Assembly: GCA_963735065.1 (NCBI GenBank)
Contig: CAVTJL010000004.1
Coordinates: forward strand, 868,001-932,000
DNA from: CAVTJL01 sp963735065
GTDB lineage: Bacteria > Pseudomonadota > Alphaproteobacteria > Geminicoccales > Geminicoccaceae
DNA length: 64,000 nt
Reading direction: 5' to 3'
In this document: positions 34,978-44,137 of the stretch, in pieces
Position numbering within the stretch: position 1 is the first letter of the stretch
Layout: every line of letters starts with the position of its first letter
The notes under the pieces: generated by a model
Told to the model about the DNA's origin: nothing
Seen by the model: the letters and a program-made list of their open reading frames with translations, nothing else
The model's database searches: none
Position numbers and translations under genes: made by a program

Positions 34978-35493
34978 TCAGTCCACGCCCAGCTGGTCTT
35001 TGCCGATCGGGCCGACCGGATCGCCTCCGGAGAGGCTGTGCGCGAGGCTCTGCACCGCGAACAGCATGATCAGCCCGCCCGAGATCGGCATCGCCGGGTA
35101 GTACCAGTAGTTCGTGTAGGGGATGGTCTCCATGAGGTCGCTGCCGAACTCCTGGACGAAGACGATCCCGTAGCGGAGCATGATCCAGCCGAAGGCCAGC
35201 ACCAGGAGGTTGAGGAGCCAGAAGAGCGCGAGGCGGAGCCGAGGCGGGAGGCGGTTATAAAGAAGGTCGAAGGCGATGTGCTCGCCCCGCTGCACGGCCA
35301 CCGCAGCACCGAGAAAGGAGATCCAGATCAGGAGGTAGCGCGGCACCTCCTCGGTCCAGGAGAAGCTCGTCCCCAGGACGTAGCGCATGAACACGGCCAT
35401 CGTGATGATGACGAAGATGGCTGTCGCAAGAACGAGGATGAAGACGCGCAGGAGCTTGAGGACGAGGTCCACGGCACGATCGAACAGCTCCAT
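34978..35493 (-). CDS. dctQ: TRAP transporter small permease (DctQ)
   Basis: This is the four-helix small membrane subunit that couples the large permease to the binding protein. The 171-residue protein has spans at about LLRVFILVLATAIFVIITMA, RYLLIWISFLGAAVAV, ALFWLLNLLVLAFGWIML and MPISGGLIMLFAVQSLA, and the typical SFSWTEEVPRYLL. ATG at 35493 follows GGGGGAAGC and is better than an upstream GTG at 35511. Confidence 0.88.
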   Translation of the reverse strand: MELFDRAVDLVLKLLRVFILVLATAIFVIITMAVFMRYVLGTSFSWTEEVPRYLLIWISFLGAAVAVQRGEHIAFDLLYNRLPPRLRLALFWLLNLLVLAFGWIMLRYGIVFVQEFGSDLMETIPYTNYWYYPAMPISGGLIMLFAVQSLAHSLSGGDPVGPIGKDQLGVD

Positions 35494-35571
35494 GCTTCCC
35501 CCGGTTTCCACTTCTCGGTTTGTCGCCGACCGAGGGCGGGCGCCCGTGCCCGGCCACCCGCCCTTTCGGCT

Positions 35572-36558
35572 CTATTGCTGCGCGAAGCGCTTGCCGTTGT
35601 CGAGGATGAAGGTCACCGTCTTCTCGACGTCCAGGCGCTTCGCCTCGGTCTGCACGAGATCGTGGACCGCGTCGATGAAGGGCTGCTTGTCGGGGGTGAT
35701 GATCTCCTTGAACTTGCTCTGCAGCTCGTCGAAGGAGGTCTGGTCCGCGACCTTCCACGCACCCCGCATATAGGCCTGGGCCAGGTGGCCGGCCTCGACC
35801 ACCGCCGCCTTCTGCTTGTCGTCCAGGCGGTTATAGAGCTTCATCGACATGATCATCAGGTCGGGGATGCGGGCATGCTCGTCGATCGTGTAGTACTTGC
35901 TGACCTCATAGAACTTCTTGGTCAGGATCGAGGGATTGTTGTTCTCGGCCCCGTCGACGACGCCGGTCTGCAGCGCCGTATAGAGCTCGGACCAGGCGAC
36001 CGGCACGCCGGTGCCGCCCATGGCCTGGATCATGCCCACCGCAACCGGCGAGGCCATGACACGGACCTTCTCGCCCTTGAGGTCCTCCGGCGACTTGATC
36101 GGCTTGTCGCCGAAGAAGTTGCGGGCGCCCGAATCGATGTAGCCCAGCACCTTGATGCCCTTGGCCTCGAGCGGCTCGACAAAGGCCGCGGCCTCGGGCG
36201 TGGAGAGGAACCACCAGAAATGGCGCTCGTTACGGAAGAGATAAGGTAGCGTGAACATGTCCATCTGCGGCAGAACCTGATTGAGGTTTGCCGCCGAGAC
36301 GGTTGTGAAGCCGATCGTCCCGTTGCGGACGCTCTGGACATTGGCCACCGCGTCGCCGAGCTGGGCGTTCGCGAATGTCTCGATCTTGAGCGTCCCGTCC
36401 GTCATGTTCTCCACCGTCTGAGCAAAATACTGCTCGGTATAGGTGGAAGGATGGTTGGCTGGCTGGATGCCGGAATAGCGTGCCGTGATGTCTGCGGCCC
36501 ATGCCGGGGCCGAAGCGATGCTGGTCGCCAGCACGGCGACCGCTGCCAGTTTCCTCAA
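35572..36558 (-). CDS. dctP: TRAP transporter substrate-binding protein (DctP)
   Basis: This is the periplasmic solute receptor of the transporter, 328 residues. TTG at 36558 with GGAGG seven bases upstream gives a signal peptide ending ASAPAWA. The mature receptor contains LPYLFRNERHFWWFL, the conserved ligand-binding Arg region KGEKVRVMASPVAVGMIQAM, and VDGAENNNPSILTKKFYEV, which is typical of DctP. The ligand is probably an organic acid, with the carboxylate held by that Arg; identity is not evident. Upstream of it is only 107 bp before the PPTase gene end. Confidence 0.9.
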   Translation of the reverse strand: MRKLAAVAVLATSIASAPAWAADITARYSGIQPANHPSTYTEQYFAQTVENMTDGTLKIETFANAQLGDAVANVQSVRNGTIGFTTVSAANLNQVLPQMDMFTLPYLFRNERHFWWFLSTPEAAAFVEPLEAKGIKVLGYIDSGARNFFGDKPIKSPEDLKGEKVRVMASPVAVGMIQAMGGTGVPVAWSELYTALQTGVVDGAENNNPSILTKKFYEVSKYYTIDEHARIPDLMIMSMKLYNRLDDKQKAAVVEAGHLAQAYMRGAWKVADQTSFDELQSKFKEIITPDKQPFIDAVHDLVQTEAKRLDVEKTVTFILDNGKRFAQQ

Positions 36559-36665
36559 GGCTGAGCCTCCCTTTTCAGAGCAGTCTGGTGGCTGGACAAT
36601 GGCCGACCGGTTAAAGGTCGTCAATCATCGTACCCTTCGCCGACCCGATGGGGCCGGCCTTCAGG

Positions 36666-37376
36666 TCAGGCTGCGGCCCCGCTCGCGACATGGCGATGAC
36701 GGATCGATGGCTCCGGCCCCGACATGCCGCTCGCAGCGAGGGCGAGCCAATGCTCACCGGTCGGCTGCCACTGCCAAAAGCGCCACGCCTGCCCCGGCCC
36801 TTGGCCGTCGATCGTGATCCTGATCGGATCAAGGGTGAAGGCGAAGCTGTCGAGCGGCAGCGCCAGGCCCAGACCCACGGCCTTGATGTAGGCCTCCTTG
36901 AGCGTCCAGAGGCGAAAGAAGCGCTCACGGCGCGCCTCTTCCGGCAGCGCCTCGAAGGCCTCGACCTCGCTGGGGGCGAAGTAGCGTCCGGCAAGGCCGA
37001 GATCGACGCGACGCGTATGGCGCTCGACATCGACGCCCAACACCGTGCCGCGTGCCGCAACCGCCGCGACGAGCCCCTCGGTGTGGGAGAGGTTCACCTC
37101 GAGGCCGGCATTGGCAATCGGCCCGGCGATGCTCGGCTTGCCATGGCTCCCGACGGCAAAGGACCAGGTTTCGGGCGGTGCGGGCAGCAGGCTCGAGATG
37201 AGCCGGCGCAGGAGGGCATGCGCCGCGACGAAGATTCGGCGATCACGATCGAAATAGAACCTTTCCGTCCGCCGTCGCTCCTCCGCGTCGAGAACGGCAA
37301 GCGCCGCCTCCCACTCAGGCCCTCCAACAGGACCTGGCTCCGCCGTCCAGAGATGGATGTCGGCGGTTTCGCTCAT
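36666..37376 (-). CDS. 4'-phosphopantetheinyl transferase, Sfp type
   Basis: This enzyme attaches the phosphopantetheine arm of CoA to a Ser of carrier proteins. The 236-residue protein has the pseudo-dimeric Sfp/AcpT layout. It shows a CoA-contact region GSHGKPSIAG (76-85), VNLSHTEG at 94-101, metal-binding GVDVE at 114-118 (Asp116, Glu118), and WTLKEAYIKAVG at 157-168 (Glu161, Lys165). It faces away from a phosphoesterase at 37568 that resembles mycobacterial PptH, which removes the same group. No polyketide or peptide synthetase is nearby, so the partner is unknown. Confidence 0.88.
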   Translation of the reverse strand: MSETADIHLWTAEPGPVGGPEWEAALAVLDAEERRRTERFYFDRDRRIFVAAHALLRRLISSLLPAPPETWSFAVGSHGKPSIAGPIANAGLEVNLSHTEGLVAAVAARGTVLGVDVERHTRRVDLGLAGRYFAPSEVEAFEALPEEARRERFFRLWTLKEAYIKAVGLGLALPLDSFAFTLDPIRITIDGQGPGQAWRFWQWQPTGEHWLALAASGMSGPEPSIRHRHVASGAAA

Positions 37377-37567
37377 GCCTCTGATCCGCTAGCGATAGCC
37401 ACGACCGCCAACACGACGAGACGGGGCTTTCAGGCCATCTTCGAGGAAACGATCCAAGATCCGGCGCGCGCAGGCAAGCACGCTTTGGCCGACGCGCCAG
37501 CGCCGGCCGGGAGCAGGCGCTACAGCCTCGACTCCCGGGCAGCGGCCTGAGACGGCCCGTAGGACCT

Positions 37568-38380
37568 ATGCGCCTTCTAGCGATCAGCGACCTGCATCTC
37601 GGCCACCCGACGAATCGGGACGCGCTGGCCGAGCTTCCGGCCTATCCGGACGACTGGCTCATCGTCGCAGGCGACGTGGCCGAGTCCTTCGAGATGATCG
37701 GGCATGGGCTGCTCGAGCTGACCCGTCGCTTCGCCCGGGTGATCTGGGTTCCGGGCAATCACGAGCTGTGGTGCCGTGGCGAGCGCGACGATGGGCTCTG
37801 CGGCCCGCCGCGCTACGAGGCGCTCGTGGCCCTGGCCCGCCGCCTGGGCGTGCTGACGCCTGAGGATCCGTTCCCCGTCTGGCGCGGGACCGACGGGGTG
37901 CGCCTCGTGATCGTGCCGATGTTCACGCTCTACGACTACTCGTTCGGGCCTGCGGGCATGAGCCCCGAGCAGGTGGCGGCCTGGGCGGCCGAGCAGGACA
38001 TCTATCCGGTCGACGAGCGCCTGCTGCGCCCGGATCCGTACCCCGACCGCTCGACCTGGTGTCACGAGCGCGTGGCCATCACGCAGGCGCGCCTGGATGC
38101 CCTGCCCCCGGGCACCGCCACGATCCTCGTCAACCATTATCCGCTACTGGCCGACCTCGCCCGCCTGCCGGCCGTGCCCCGCTTCGCGCCCTGGTGCGGG
38201 ACGCGTCGCACGGAAAGTTGGCCCAAGCGCTACAACGCGAAGGTCTGTCTCTACGGCCATCTGCACATCCGCATGGATCAGGTCCGGGATGGGATCGCCT
38301 ATCGCGAGGTCTCCCTCGGCTATCCGCGTCAGTGGAACCAGGACAGGGGCATCGCCGCCTATATCCGACAGATCGCCTAG
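37568..38380 (+). CDS. Metallophosphoesterase resembling phosphopantetheinyl hydrolase PptH
   Basis: This calcineurin-like phosphoesterase of 270 residues has a full di-metal site: Asp8 and His10 (SDLHLGH), Asp36 (AGDVAES), Asn64 and His65 (VPGNHELW), His190 (LVNHYPLL), and His231/His233 (YGHLHI). DDWLIVAGDVAE, VIWVPGNHELW, LYDYSF, WCGTRRTESW and SLGYPRQW resemble, from memory, Rv2795c (PptH) of Mycobacterium tuberculosis. PptH removes phosphopantetheine from carrier proteins and is encoded beside PptT. Here it is divergent from an Sfp-type transferase, which supports the same role. The link is inference from similarity and location. The stop overlaps sufE tail to tail. Confidence 0.78.
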   Translation: MRLLAISDLHLGHPTNRDALAELPAYPDDWLIVAGDVAESFEMIGHGLLELTRRFARVIWVPGNHELWCRGERDDGLCGPPRYEALVALARRLGVLTPEDPFPVWRGTDGVRLVIVPMFTLYDYSFGPAGMSPEQVAAWAAEQDIYPVDERLLRPDPYPDRSTWCHERVAITQARLDALPPGTATILVNHYPLLADLARLPAVPRFAPWCGTRRTESWPKRYNAKVCLYGHLHIRMDQVRDGIAYREVSLGYPRQWNQDRGIAAYIRQIA

Positions 38381-38826
38381 CCGGTGCTGGCCACGGCCCC
38401 CGCATAGCCTTCCGCGAGCTGGCGGATGCGGGCGATCATCGACCAGAGACCGTTCGAGCGACCCGGCGTCAGATGCTTGCCGAGGCCCACCTCGTCGAAC
38501 ACCTTGGGCGGACTGTCCAAGATGTCCTGGGGTGTGCGATCGGCGTAGAGCCGCAGCAGGATCGCGATCAGGCCCTTCACGATGAAGGCATCGCTATCGG
38601 CGCGAATGCGCAGGAGGCCGGTCGCCGGATCGAGATCTGCCGCCATCCAGACCTGGCTCTGGCAGCCCCGGACCTTGTTCGCCTCGATCTTCTCGGCGTC
38701 CGGCATGGGCGGCAGATGCCGACCCAGATCGATCACATACTCGATCTTGTCGCGCCACTCATCGAAGAGCGCGAACTCCTCCTTCAACGCCTCCTCGGCC
38801 TCGCCGATCGTCCGTTCCGCCGCCAT
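38377..38826 (-). CDS. sufE: SufE family sulfur acceptor
   Basis: SufE takes persulfide sulfur from the cysteine desulfurase SufS and hands it to the Fe-S scaffold. The 149-residue protein has the acceptor Cys55 in NKVRGCQSQVWM and the typical LGLGKHLTPGRSNGLWSMI-like ending (GLGKHLTPGRSNGLW). ATG at 38826 is chosen because the family starts near there. No other suf genes are present, so it is a stand-alone copy, which is common in alphaproteobacteria. Confidence 0.93.
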   Translation of the reverse strand: MAAERTIGEAEEALKEEFALFDEWRDKIEYVIDLGRHLPPMPDAEKIEANKVRGCQSQVWMAADLDPATGLLRIRADSDAFIVKGLIAILLRLYADRTPQDILDSPPKVFDEVGLGKHLTPGRSNGLWSMIARIRQLAEGYAGAVASTG

Positions 38827-38913
38827 GCCGCCTTCCGTCTCCGGGGTTCCGGCTTTGAGATGGGCGCATCGGACGGCCCTATCAACCAACGCCGCCGGCT
38901 CCGGCCGATCTCC

Positions 38914-40368
38914 TCAGCCCTGATCCGACCGCAGCCCGCGATAAGCCTCGAGCGCGAGGTCGCGTGCCTTGCCGTGATCGACAAGGGGCCTGGGATAGGT
39001 CTCACCCAGCACCACGCCGGCTTCACTCAACACATCCTCAGGTGCCGCGAAGGGCTTGTGGATCCAGCGGTCGGGGAGTGGGGAGAGCTCCGGCACCCAG
39101 TGCCGGACGTAGGCACCGTCCGGGTCGAAGCGCTCGCCCTGGAGCACCGGATTGAAGATCCGGAAGTACGGCGCCGCGTCGATGCCGCAGCCGGCAACCC
39201 ACTGCCAACCCATCGAATTGTTGGCGAGGTCGGCATCGACCAGCGTGTCCCAGAACCAGGCCTCGCCCCGCTGCCAGGGCATCAGGAGATCCTTCGTCAG
39301 GAACGAGCCGGTGATCATGCGCAGGCGGTTGTGCATATAGCCTGTGGCCCACAGCTCCCGCATGCCCGCATCGACGATGGGATAGCCCGTCTGGCCCCGG
39401 GTCCAGGCCTGAAACAGCCGCTCGTCGTCGGACCAGGGGAAGGCCGCGAACTCGGGCCGCAGGGGCTCGTCCGGCAGGCCCGGCGCGTGGAAGAGGGTGT
39501 GGTAGGCGAAGTCGCGCCAGGCGAGCTGCCGGAGATAGGGCCGCGCCTTCTGCCAGGAGCCGCGCCGCGCCAGCGTGCGTGACCGGACAAGATGAAAGAG
39601 CTGGCGGCCGCCGATCTCGCCGAAGTGGAGATGGGGCGAGAGCCTCGACACGCCGGGCCGGGCCGGGAAGTCGCGCTCCGAGCCATAGTCATCCACCGCC
39701 TCGTCGGCGAACGCGGTGGCCTCCTCGAGCGCCCTCGCCTCGCCGGGGCTCCAGGCTTTCCTGATGCCGCCGGCCCAGTCGGGCTTTCTCGGCAGAAGGC
39801 CCCAATCGTCGAGGGCATCGCCGACCGGCGAGGGCTCGAGAAGATGCAGCGGCTTCGGAACGTCGAGCGGCTCCGGCGGTCCATCGAGGTCGAACCAGGC
39901 GCGCGAGTAGGGCGTGTAGACCTTGTAGTGCCCTCCGCCCTTCTGCGTAATTTCCCAGGGCTCGAAGCACAGAGCGGCGTTGAAGCTCTCGACCGTGACG
40001 CCTTCTTCCTTCAGCGCGCGCTTGAGCGCCTTGTCCTGCTCGATGGCCCAGGGCTCGTAGCGACAATTCCAGAAGACGTGACGGGCACCCGTCTCCTCGA
40101 CCAGCTGTCGGATCAGCTTGCCGGCATCGCCGCGGCGCAGCAGCAGGTCGCCCCTGTGGCGACGGAGGTCGGTCGCCAGCTGGTCGAGCGCGTGATGAAG
40201 CCACCAGCGAGATGCGGCGCCCAGGCGCCACGGGCCCGGCGTCTCGTCATCGAGGAGGAAGACCGGCAGGACGGACCGACCCGTCGCTGCCGCGGCGACC
40301 AGGGCCGGGTTGTCGGCTAGCCGGAGATCGTTCCGGAACCAGAGGATGGCGGGCTCAGCTTTTGGCAC
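38914..40368 (-). CDS. phrB: Deoxyribodipyrimidine photolyase
   Basis: This light-driven FAD enzyme splits cyclobutane pyrimidine dimers in DNA. The 484-residue protein has the N-terminal antenna domain (ILWFRNDLRLADNPALVAAA). The C-terminal FAD domain carries LSPHLHFGEIG, RQLAWRDFAYH and the conserved MHNRLRMITGSFLTKDLLM followed by WFWDTLVDADLANNSMGWQW. All are standard for CPD class I photolyases. GTG at 40368 overlaps the end of pdeM by 14 bp, so it belongs to the helicase-pdeM operon. Confidence 0.93.
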   Translation of the reverse strand: MPKAEPAILWFRNDLRLADNPALVAAAATGRSVLPVFLLDDETPGPWRLGAASRWWLHHALDQLATDLRRHRGDLLLRRGDAGKLIRQLVEETGARHVFWNCRYEPWAIEQDKALKRALKEEGVTVESFNAALCFEPWEITQKGGGHYKVYTPYSRAWFDLDGPPEPLDVPKPLHLLEPSPVGDALDDWGLLPRKPDWAGGIRKAWSPGEARALEEATAFADEAVDDYGSERDFPARPGVSRLSPHLHFGEIGGRQLFHLVRSRTLARRGSWQKARPYLRQLAWRDFAYHTLFHAPGLPDEPLRPEFAAFPWSDDERLFQAWTRGQTGYPIVDAGMRELWATGYMHNRLRMITGSFLTKDLLMPWQRGEAWFWDTLVDADLANNSMGWQWVAGCGIDAAPYFRIFNPVLQGERFDPDGAYVRHWVPELSPLPDRWIHKPFAAPEDVLSEAGVVLGETYPRPLVDHGKARDLALEAYRGLRSDQG

Positions 40369-41071
40369 GGGTCGCGTTCTCCACGCTGCGGCGCACGAAA
40401 GGCTCAGGCGCGAGCCTTTCGTGCGGTACGCGGAAAACGCGCGACTGGCCCAGAAGGTATGCGGCGAAACCGTCCGGAAAGAGCCCGCGAATGGCCGGAT
40501 CGAGCGCATTGAGCCCGCCTGTGAAGCTGCCGAAGGCAGGCAGCAGCAGGCGTTGCCCGTCGCCGGCGAAGCACGGACGGGCGAGCTTGATCCGGGAGCC
40601 CGCGACCCGCGCCTTGGGGTGGAGATGGGCCGCCACCTCGGCGGCGCCCTGCCCACCGGGCTCGTGGCGGAAGACGAGGCCGTCGATCTCGAGCTCGGCC
40701 ACGCCGCGCCCGCCCAGGGCCGAAGGAGGCTCGCGGTCGTGGTTGCCCCGCACCCAGATCCAATCGGTCGAGTCCGTAAGCGTGCGGACGCGCGCGGCCA
40801 GCGACGCCCCCAGCCCTGCCGGGCCGGCAGAATCATGAAAGCCGTCGCCAAGGCTGACGACGGTGCGAGGATCATGACGCCGCAGCACAGTCTCGAGGCG
40901 GGTCAGCGTCGCTTGGGTGTCGTAGGGGGGCAGCAGCATGCCGCGGCGGGCGAAGGCGCTCGCCTTCTCGAGATGCAGGTCCGCCACGACCAGCAGCCGC
41001 CGCTCCCGCCAGACGAGGGCGCCCGCCGGATCGAGCATCAGCGTCCGGCCCGCCACCTCGATCTCGATCAT
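40355..41071 (-). CDS. pdeM: Ligase-associated DNA damage response endonuclease PdeM
   Basis: This calcineurin-like phosphoesterase of 238 residues belongs to the PdeM group, encoded with a DEXH helicase and usually an ATP-dependent DNA ligase and an exonuclease. Metal motifs are VVADLHLEKA, SLGDGFHDSA, WVRGNHDREP, and the late His in LHPKARVAG. The start ATG overlaps the helicase stop as ATGA. Ligase and exonuclease genes are not present in this window, so the set is partial here. A role in DNA repair is inferred from context. Confidence 0.88.
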   Translation of the reverse strand: MIEIEVAGRTLMLDPAGALVWRERRLLVVADLHLEKASAFARRGMLLPPYDTQATLTRLETVLRRHDPRTVVSLGDGFHDSAGPAGLGASLAARVRTLTDSTDWIWVRGNHDREPPSALGGRGVAELEIDGLVFRHEPGGQGAAEVAAHLHPKARVAGSRIKLARPCFAGDGQRLLLPAFGSFTGGLNALDPAIRGLFPDGFAAYLLGQSRVFRVPHERLAPEPFVRRSVENATRAKS

Positions 41072-43549
41072 GCCGGCACCGATGCCGGCTCCTCGGCCAT
41101 GGCCTCGCTCACGAGCTCGGCCACCACCTCATCCAGCGACTCATCGAGCCCCGCGCCGTCGACCTTCTCCTTGCCGATGCCGGCAATGATCGCCACGGCG
41201 AAGGGCGAGACACGCGGCAGGCGCACGTGGCGGATGCGGCCCCGCACCGCGTTCAGAAGATCGCCCAGCCGGCGGATGTCGGTGAGGCCCGTCGCCGCCT
41301 CGGCGCGCGCCGCCCGGAGCAGCACATGGTCGGGCTCGTACTTGCGCAGCACGTCGTAGATCAGGTCCGCGTTGAAGGTCACCTGCCGGCCCGTCTTCTC
41401 CTGCCCCGGATAGCGCCGCTCGATCAGCCCTGCCACGACGGCGCAGTTGCGGAAGGTGCGCTTGAGCATGCTGCTCTCGGCCATCCACTCCTCGAGATCG
41501 TCGCCCAGCATGTCGACGTCGAAGAGAGCGGCCACGTCGTCTACCGGCTCCAGCCCCCAGACGGCAATGCAGTAGTCCGAGGCCACGAAGCCGAGCGGCC
41601 GCTTGCCCGCGCGCTGCAGCCGGCGGGTCAGCAGCATGCCCAGGGTCTGGTGCGCGTTCCGTCCGGCAAAGCAGTAGGCGACGAGGAAGTGCCGGCCGCT
41701 GCGCGAGAAGCTCTCGACCGAGCAGCTCGTCCGCCGAGACCAGGACCGATCGGGCCTCCTGGCGCTCCAGCCATTCCCGCACCGGCGGCGGCAGCACGGA
41801 CCAGTGCCTGGGATCGGCCAGGATCGCGCGCACCCGATCTGCAAGCTCGCTCGTGAGCGGCAGCCTTCCGCCCGCATAGGCGGGGACCTTCGGATCGCCG
41901 CCATCCTTGGCGACCGTGGCGATCGCCTCGTTCTCGCGCACGCCCTCGAAGCGCAGGAGGCGCCCGGCAAAGACGAACGTGTCGCCGGGGGTGAGGCCGA
42001 CAACGAAGTACTCCTCGATCTCGCCCAGCCGCCGACCGCGCGCGCCGAGACGCACGCGCATCAGGGCCGCCTCGACGATCGTCCCGACATTCATCCGGTA
42101 TTGGCGCGCGAGACGCGGGTCGCGAAGGTGAAAGAGACCGTCCTCGCCCCGCTCGAGGCGGCGGTAACGCTCGTAGACACCGAGCGCGTAGCCGCCGTGC
42201 GCGACGAACTCGATCACCGCATCGAAATCGGCTCGCGAGAGGCCGGCATAGGGTGCTGCCGTGCGCACCTCGTCAAAGAGCCGGTCCGGATCGAAGGGAC
42301 CGCTGCAGGCGACGCCCGTGACGTGCTGCGCCAGCACGTCCAGGCCGCCATGCGCAATCTCGCCGCCGTCGAGGTCGCCCGCGTCCAGCGCCTCCTTCGC
42401 GGCGATGCACTCCAGCACCTCGAAGCGGTTGGCCGGGATCAGGATGGCACGGCTGGGCTCGTCCAGGCGGTGGTTGGCGCGACCGATGCGCTGGAGCAGG
42501 CGGGCGGCACCTTTAGGCGCTCCGATCTGGACGACGAGGTCGACGTCGCCCCAGTCGATGCCGAGGTCGAGCGAGGAGGTGCAGACGACGGCGCGCAGGC
42601 CGCCCCGTGCCATGACGGCCTCGACCTTGCGGCGCTGCTCGACGGCGAGGCTCCCGTGATGAAGCGCTATCGGCAGGTTGTCCCGGTTCTCCCGCCACAG
42701 CGCGCTGAACACCAGCTCGGCCTGGGCCCGCGTGTTGACGAAGACCAAGACCGTGCGCGAGGCCTTGATGAGCCGGTAGACCTCGGGAATGGCGTAGAGT
42801 GCCAAGTGCCCGGCCCAGGGCATATAGCCCTGCGGCACGATCATGCCGACGTCGGGCGCGGCACCCGGCTCGCCTCGCACGATCTCCACGCTTTCGGGTG
42901 TCGGGGAGAGGAAGCGCTGCAGGCGCGGCGGATGTGCCACCGTAGCGCTGAGCCCGACGATCCGGGCGCCGGGCGCCAGCCCCCGCAGCCGCGCCAGGCC
43001 GAGGCTCAGGAGCGCACCTCGCTTGCTCTCGGCGATGGCGTGCAGCTCGTCCAGGATGACGGTGCGAAGCCCGGCGAAGAAGGTGCCGGCATCCTCGTAG
43101 GAGAGCAGAAGGGCCAGCGACTCGGGCGTCGTGAGCAGGATGTCGGGCGGATGACGGCGCATGCGCGCGCGACGGTTCTGCGGCGTGTCGCCCGTGCGCG
43201 TCGCATGGGTGATGGGCAGCGCCATCTCGGCCAGCGGCGCCTCGAGGTTGCGGCCGATGTCGGTCGTGAGGGCCTTGAGCGGCGAGATGTAGAGGGTGTG
43301 CAGGCCCTTGCCGCCGCCGTCGCGGTACAGCTCGACGAGGCTCGGCAGGAACCCTGCGAGCGTCTTGCCGCCGCCGGTGGGTGCGATCAGGAGAGCGTCG
43401 CGTCCCTCGGCCGCGACCTCGAGCATGCGCGCCTGATGCTCTCGTAGTCGCCACCCACGCCCGGCGAGCCAGCGATCGAAGGTCGACGGCAGCGAGGACG
43501 CCAGATGACGCTCCAGGCCGCCCGTCGGCGGATCAGGCCCAAGCGTCAT
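41068..43549 (-). CDS. Ligase-associated DEXH-box helicase (Lhr-like), frameshifted
   Basis: This large superfamily 2 helicase is expected to unwind DNA in repair. The N-terminal two-thirds have motif I LLIAPTGGGKTLAGFLPSL, DEXH as VILDELHAIAESKRGALL, SATVAHPPR, and motif VI QRIGRANHRLD. An extra G on the minus strand at 41718/41719 (CTCGGTCG instead of CTCGTCG) breaks the frame in LVSADELL. The C-terminal quarter is intact in the other frame (VESFSRSGRHFLVAYCFAGR through NADLIYDVLRKYEPDH to 41068). Corrected length is about 826 residues. ATG at 43549 is the likelier start; GTG at 43573 also fits. It is coupled to pdeM. Confidence 0.85.
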
Positions 43550-43592
43550 TCTCTGGTCGATCGCATTGGCCACATCGACACGCCGCGACGGC

Positions 43593-44063
43593 TCACGCGT
43601 CGGCGCTGGCCTTGATGCCCTTGTCTTCCAGCTCGCGGCGCGCGGCGTCGCTTTTGCGCAGGCCCGCGAGATCCATGGCGCGGAGCACCTCGCGCGCCTT
43701 GATCATCTGGATGTCCGCGTAGGAGACGACCTCGATCCGGTTGCCCCAGGGATCGAGAAAGTCGAGGCGCTTCTCGCTCACCAGCTCGACGCCGGCTGCC
43801 TCCAGCCGCTGGCGCAGGCCCTCGCGGTCGTCGACCACAATGCCGAAGTGGCGGTCGTCGTCCCGCGGCTGGCTGCGGCCCTCGCTCAATGCCAGGAACT
43901 GGTCACCCAGATCGATGAACGCCATGCCCGGCGCCCGGCCGCGGAGGGTGAAGTCGAAAAACCTGCCGTAGAAGGCAAGCGCTTGCTCTATGTCGCCGAC
44001 CTCGAGCGCCACATGGTTGATGCCGACCAGCCGGGGCCTTTTGTCCGTCTCATTCGCGCTCAT
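43593..44063 (-). CDS. VOC (glyoxalase-like) protein
   Basis: This 156-residue protein has the vicinal oxygen chelate fold, seen in metal-dependent dioxygenases, isomerases and antibiotic-resistance proteins. It contains GINHVALEVGDIEQALAFYG, MAFIDLGDQFLALSEG, and DDDRHFGIVVDDREGLRQRL. The typical late metal ligand lies in LDFLDPWGNRIEVV. His and Glu residues at the expected places suggest a metal site. The C-terminal extension (about 30 residues, charged) is unusual. ATG at 44063 is chosen at MSANETDKRP. The reaction is unknown. Confidence 0.8.
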   Translation of the reverse strand: MSANETDKRPRLVGINHVALEVGDIEQALAFYGRFFDFTLRGRAPGMAFIDLGDQFLALSEGRSQPRDDDRHFGIVVDDREGLRQRLEAAGVELVSEKRLDFLDPWGNRIEVVSYADIQMIKAREVLRAMDLAGLRKSDAARRELEDKGIKASADA

Positions 44064-44137
44064 GGTCGCCTCGCCTGTGGTGTCGCATGTCGTCAGCATC
44101 GGATATGGTGCGGCCCTCCAACAGGACGAGGGCAAGG

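Noticed and set aside
37377..37567. A possible short reading frame in the region between the PPTase and PptH-like genes
   Set aside because: It is the end of a frame running antisense through the PPTase, has no start with a ribosome-binding site and no recognisable sequence; better seen as a shared promoter region.
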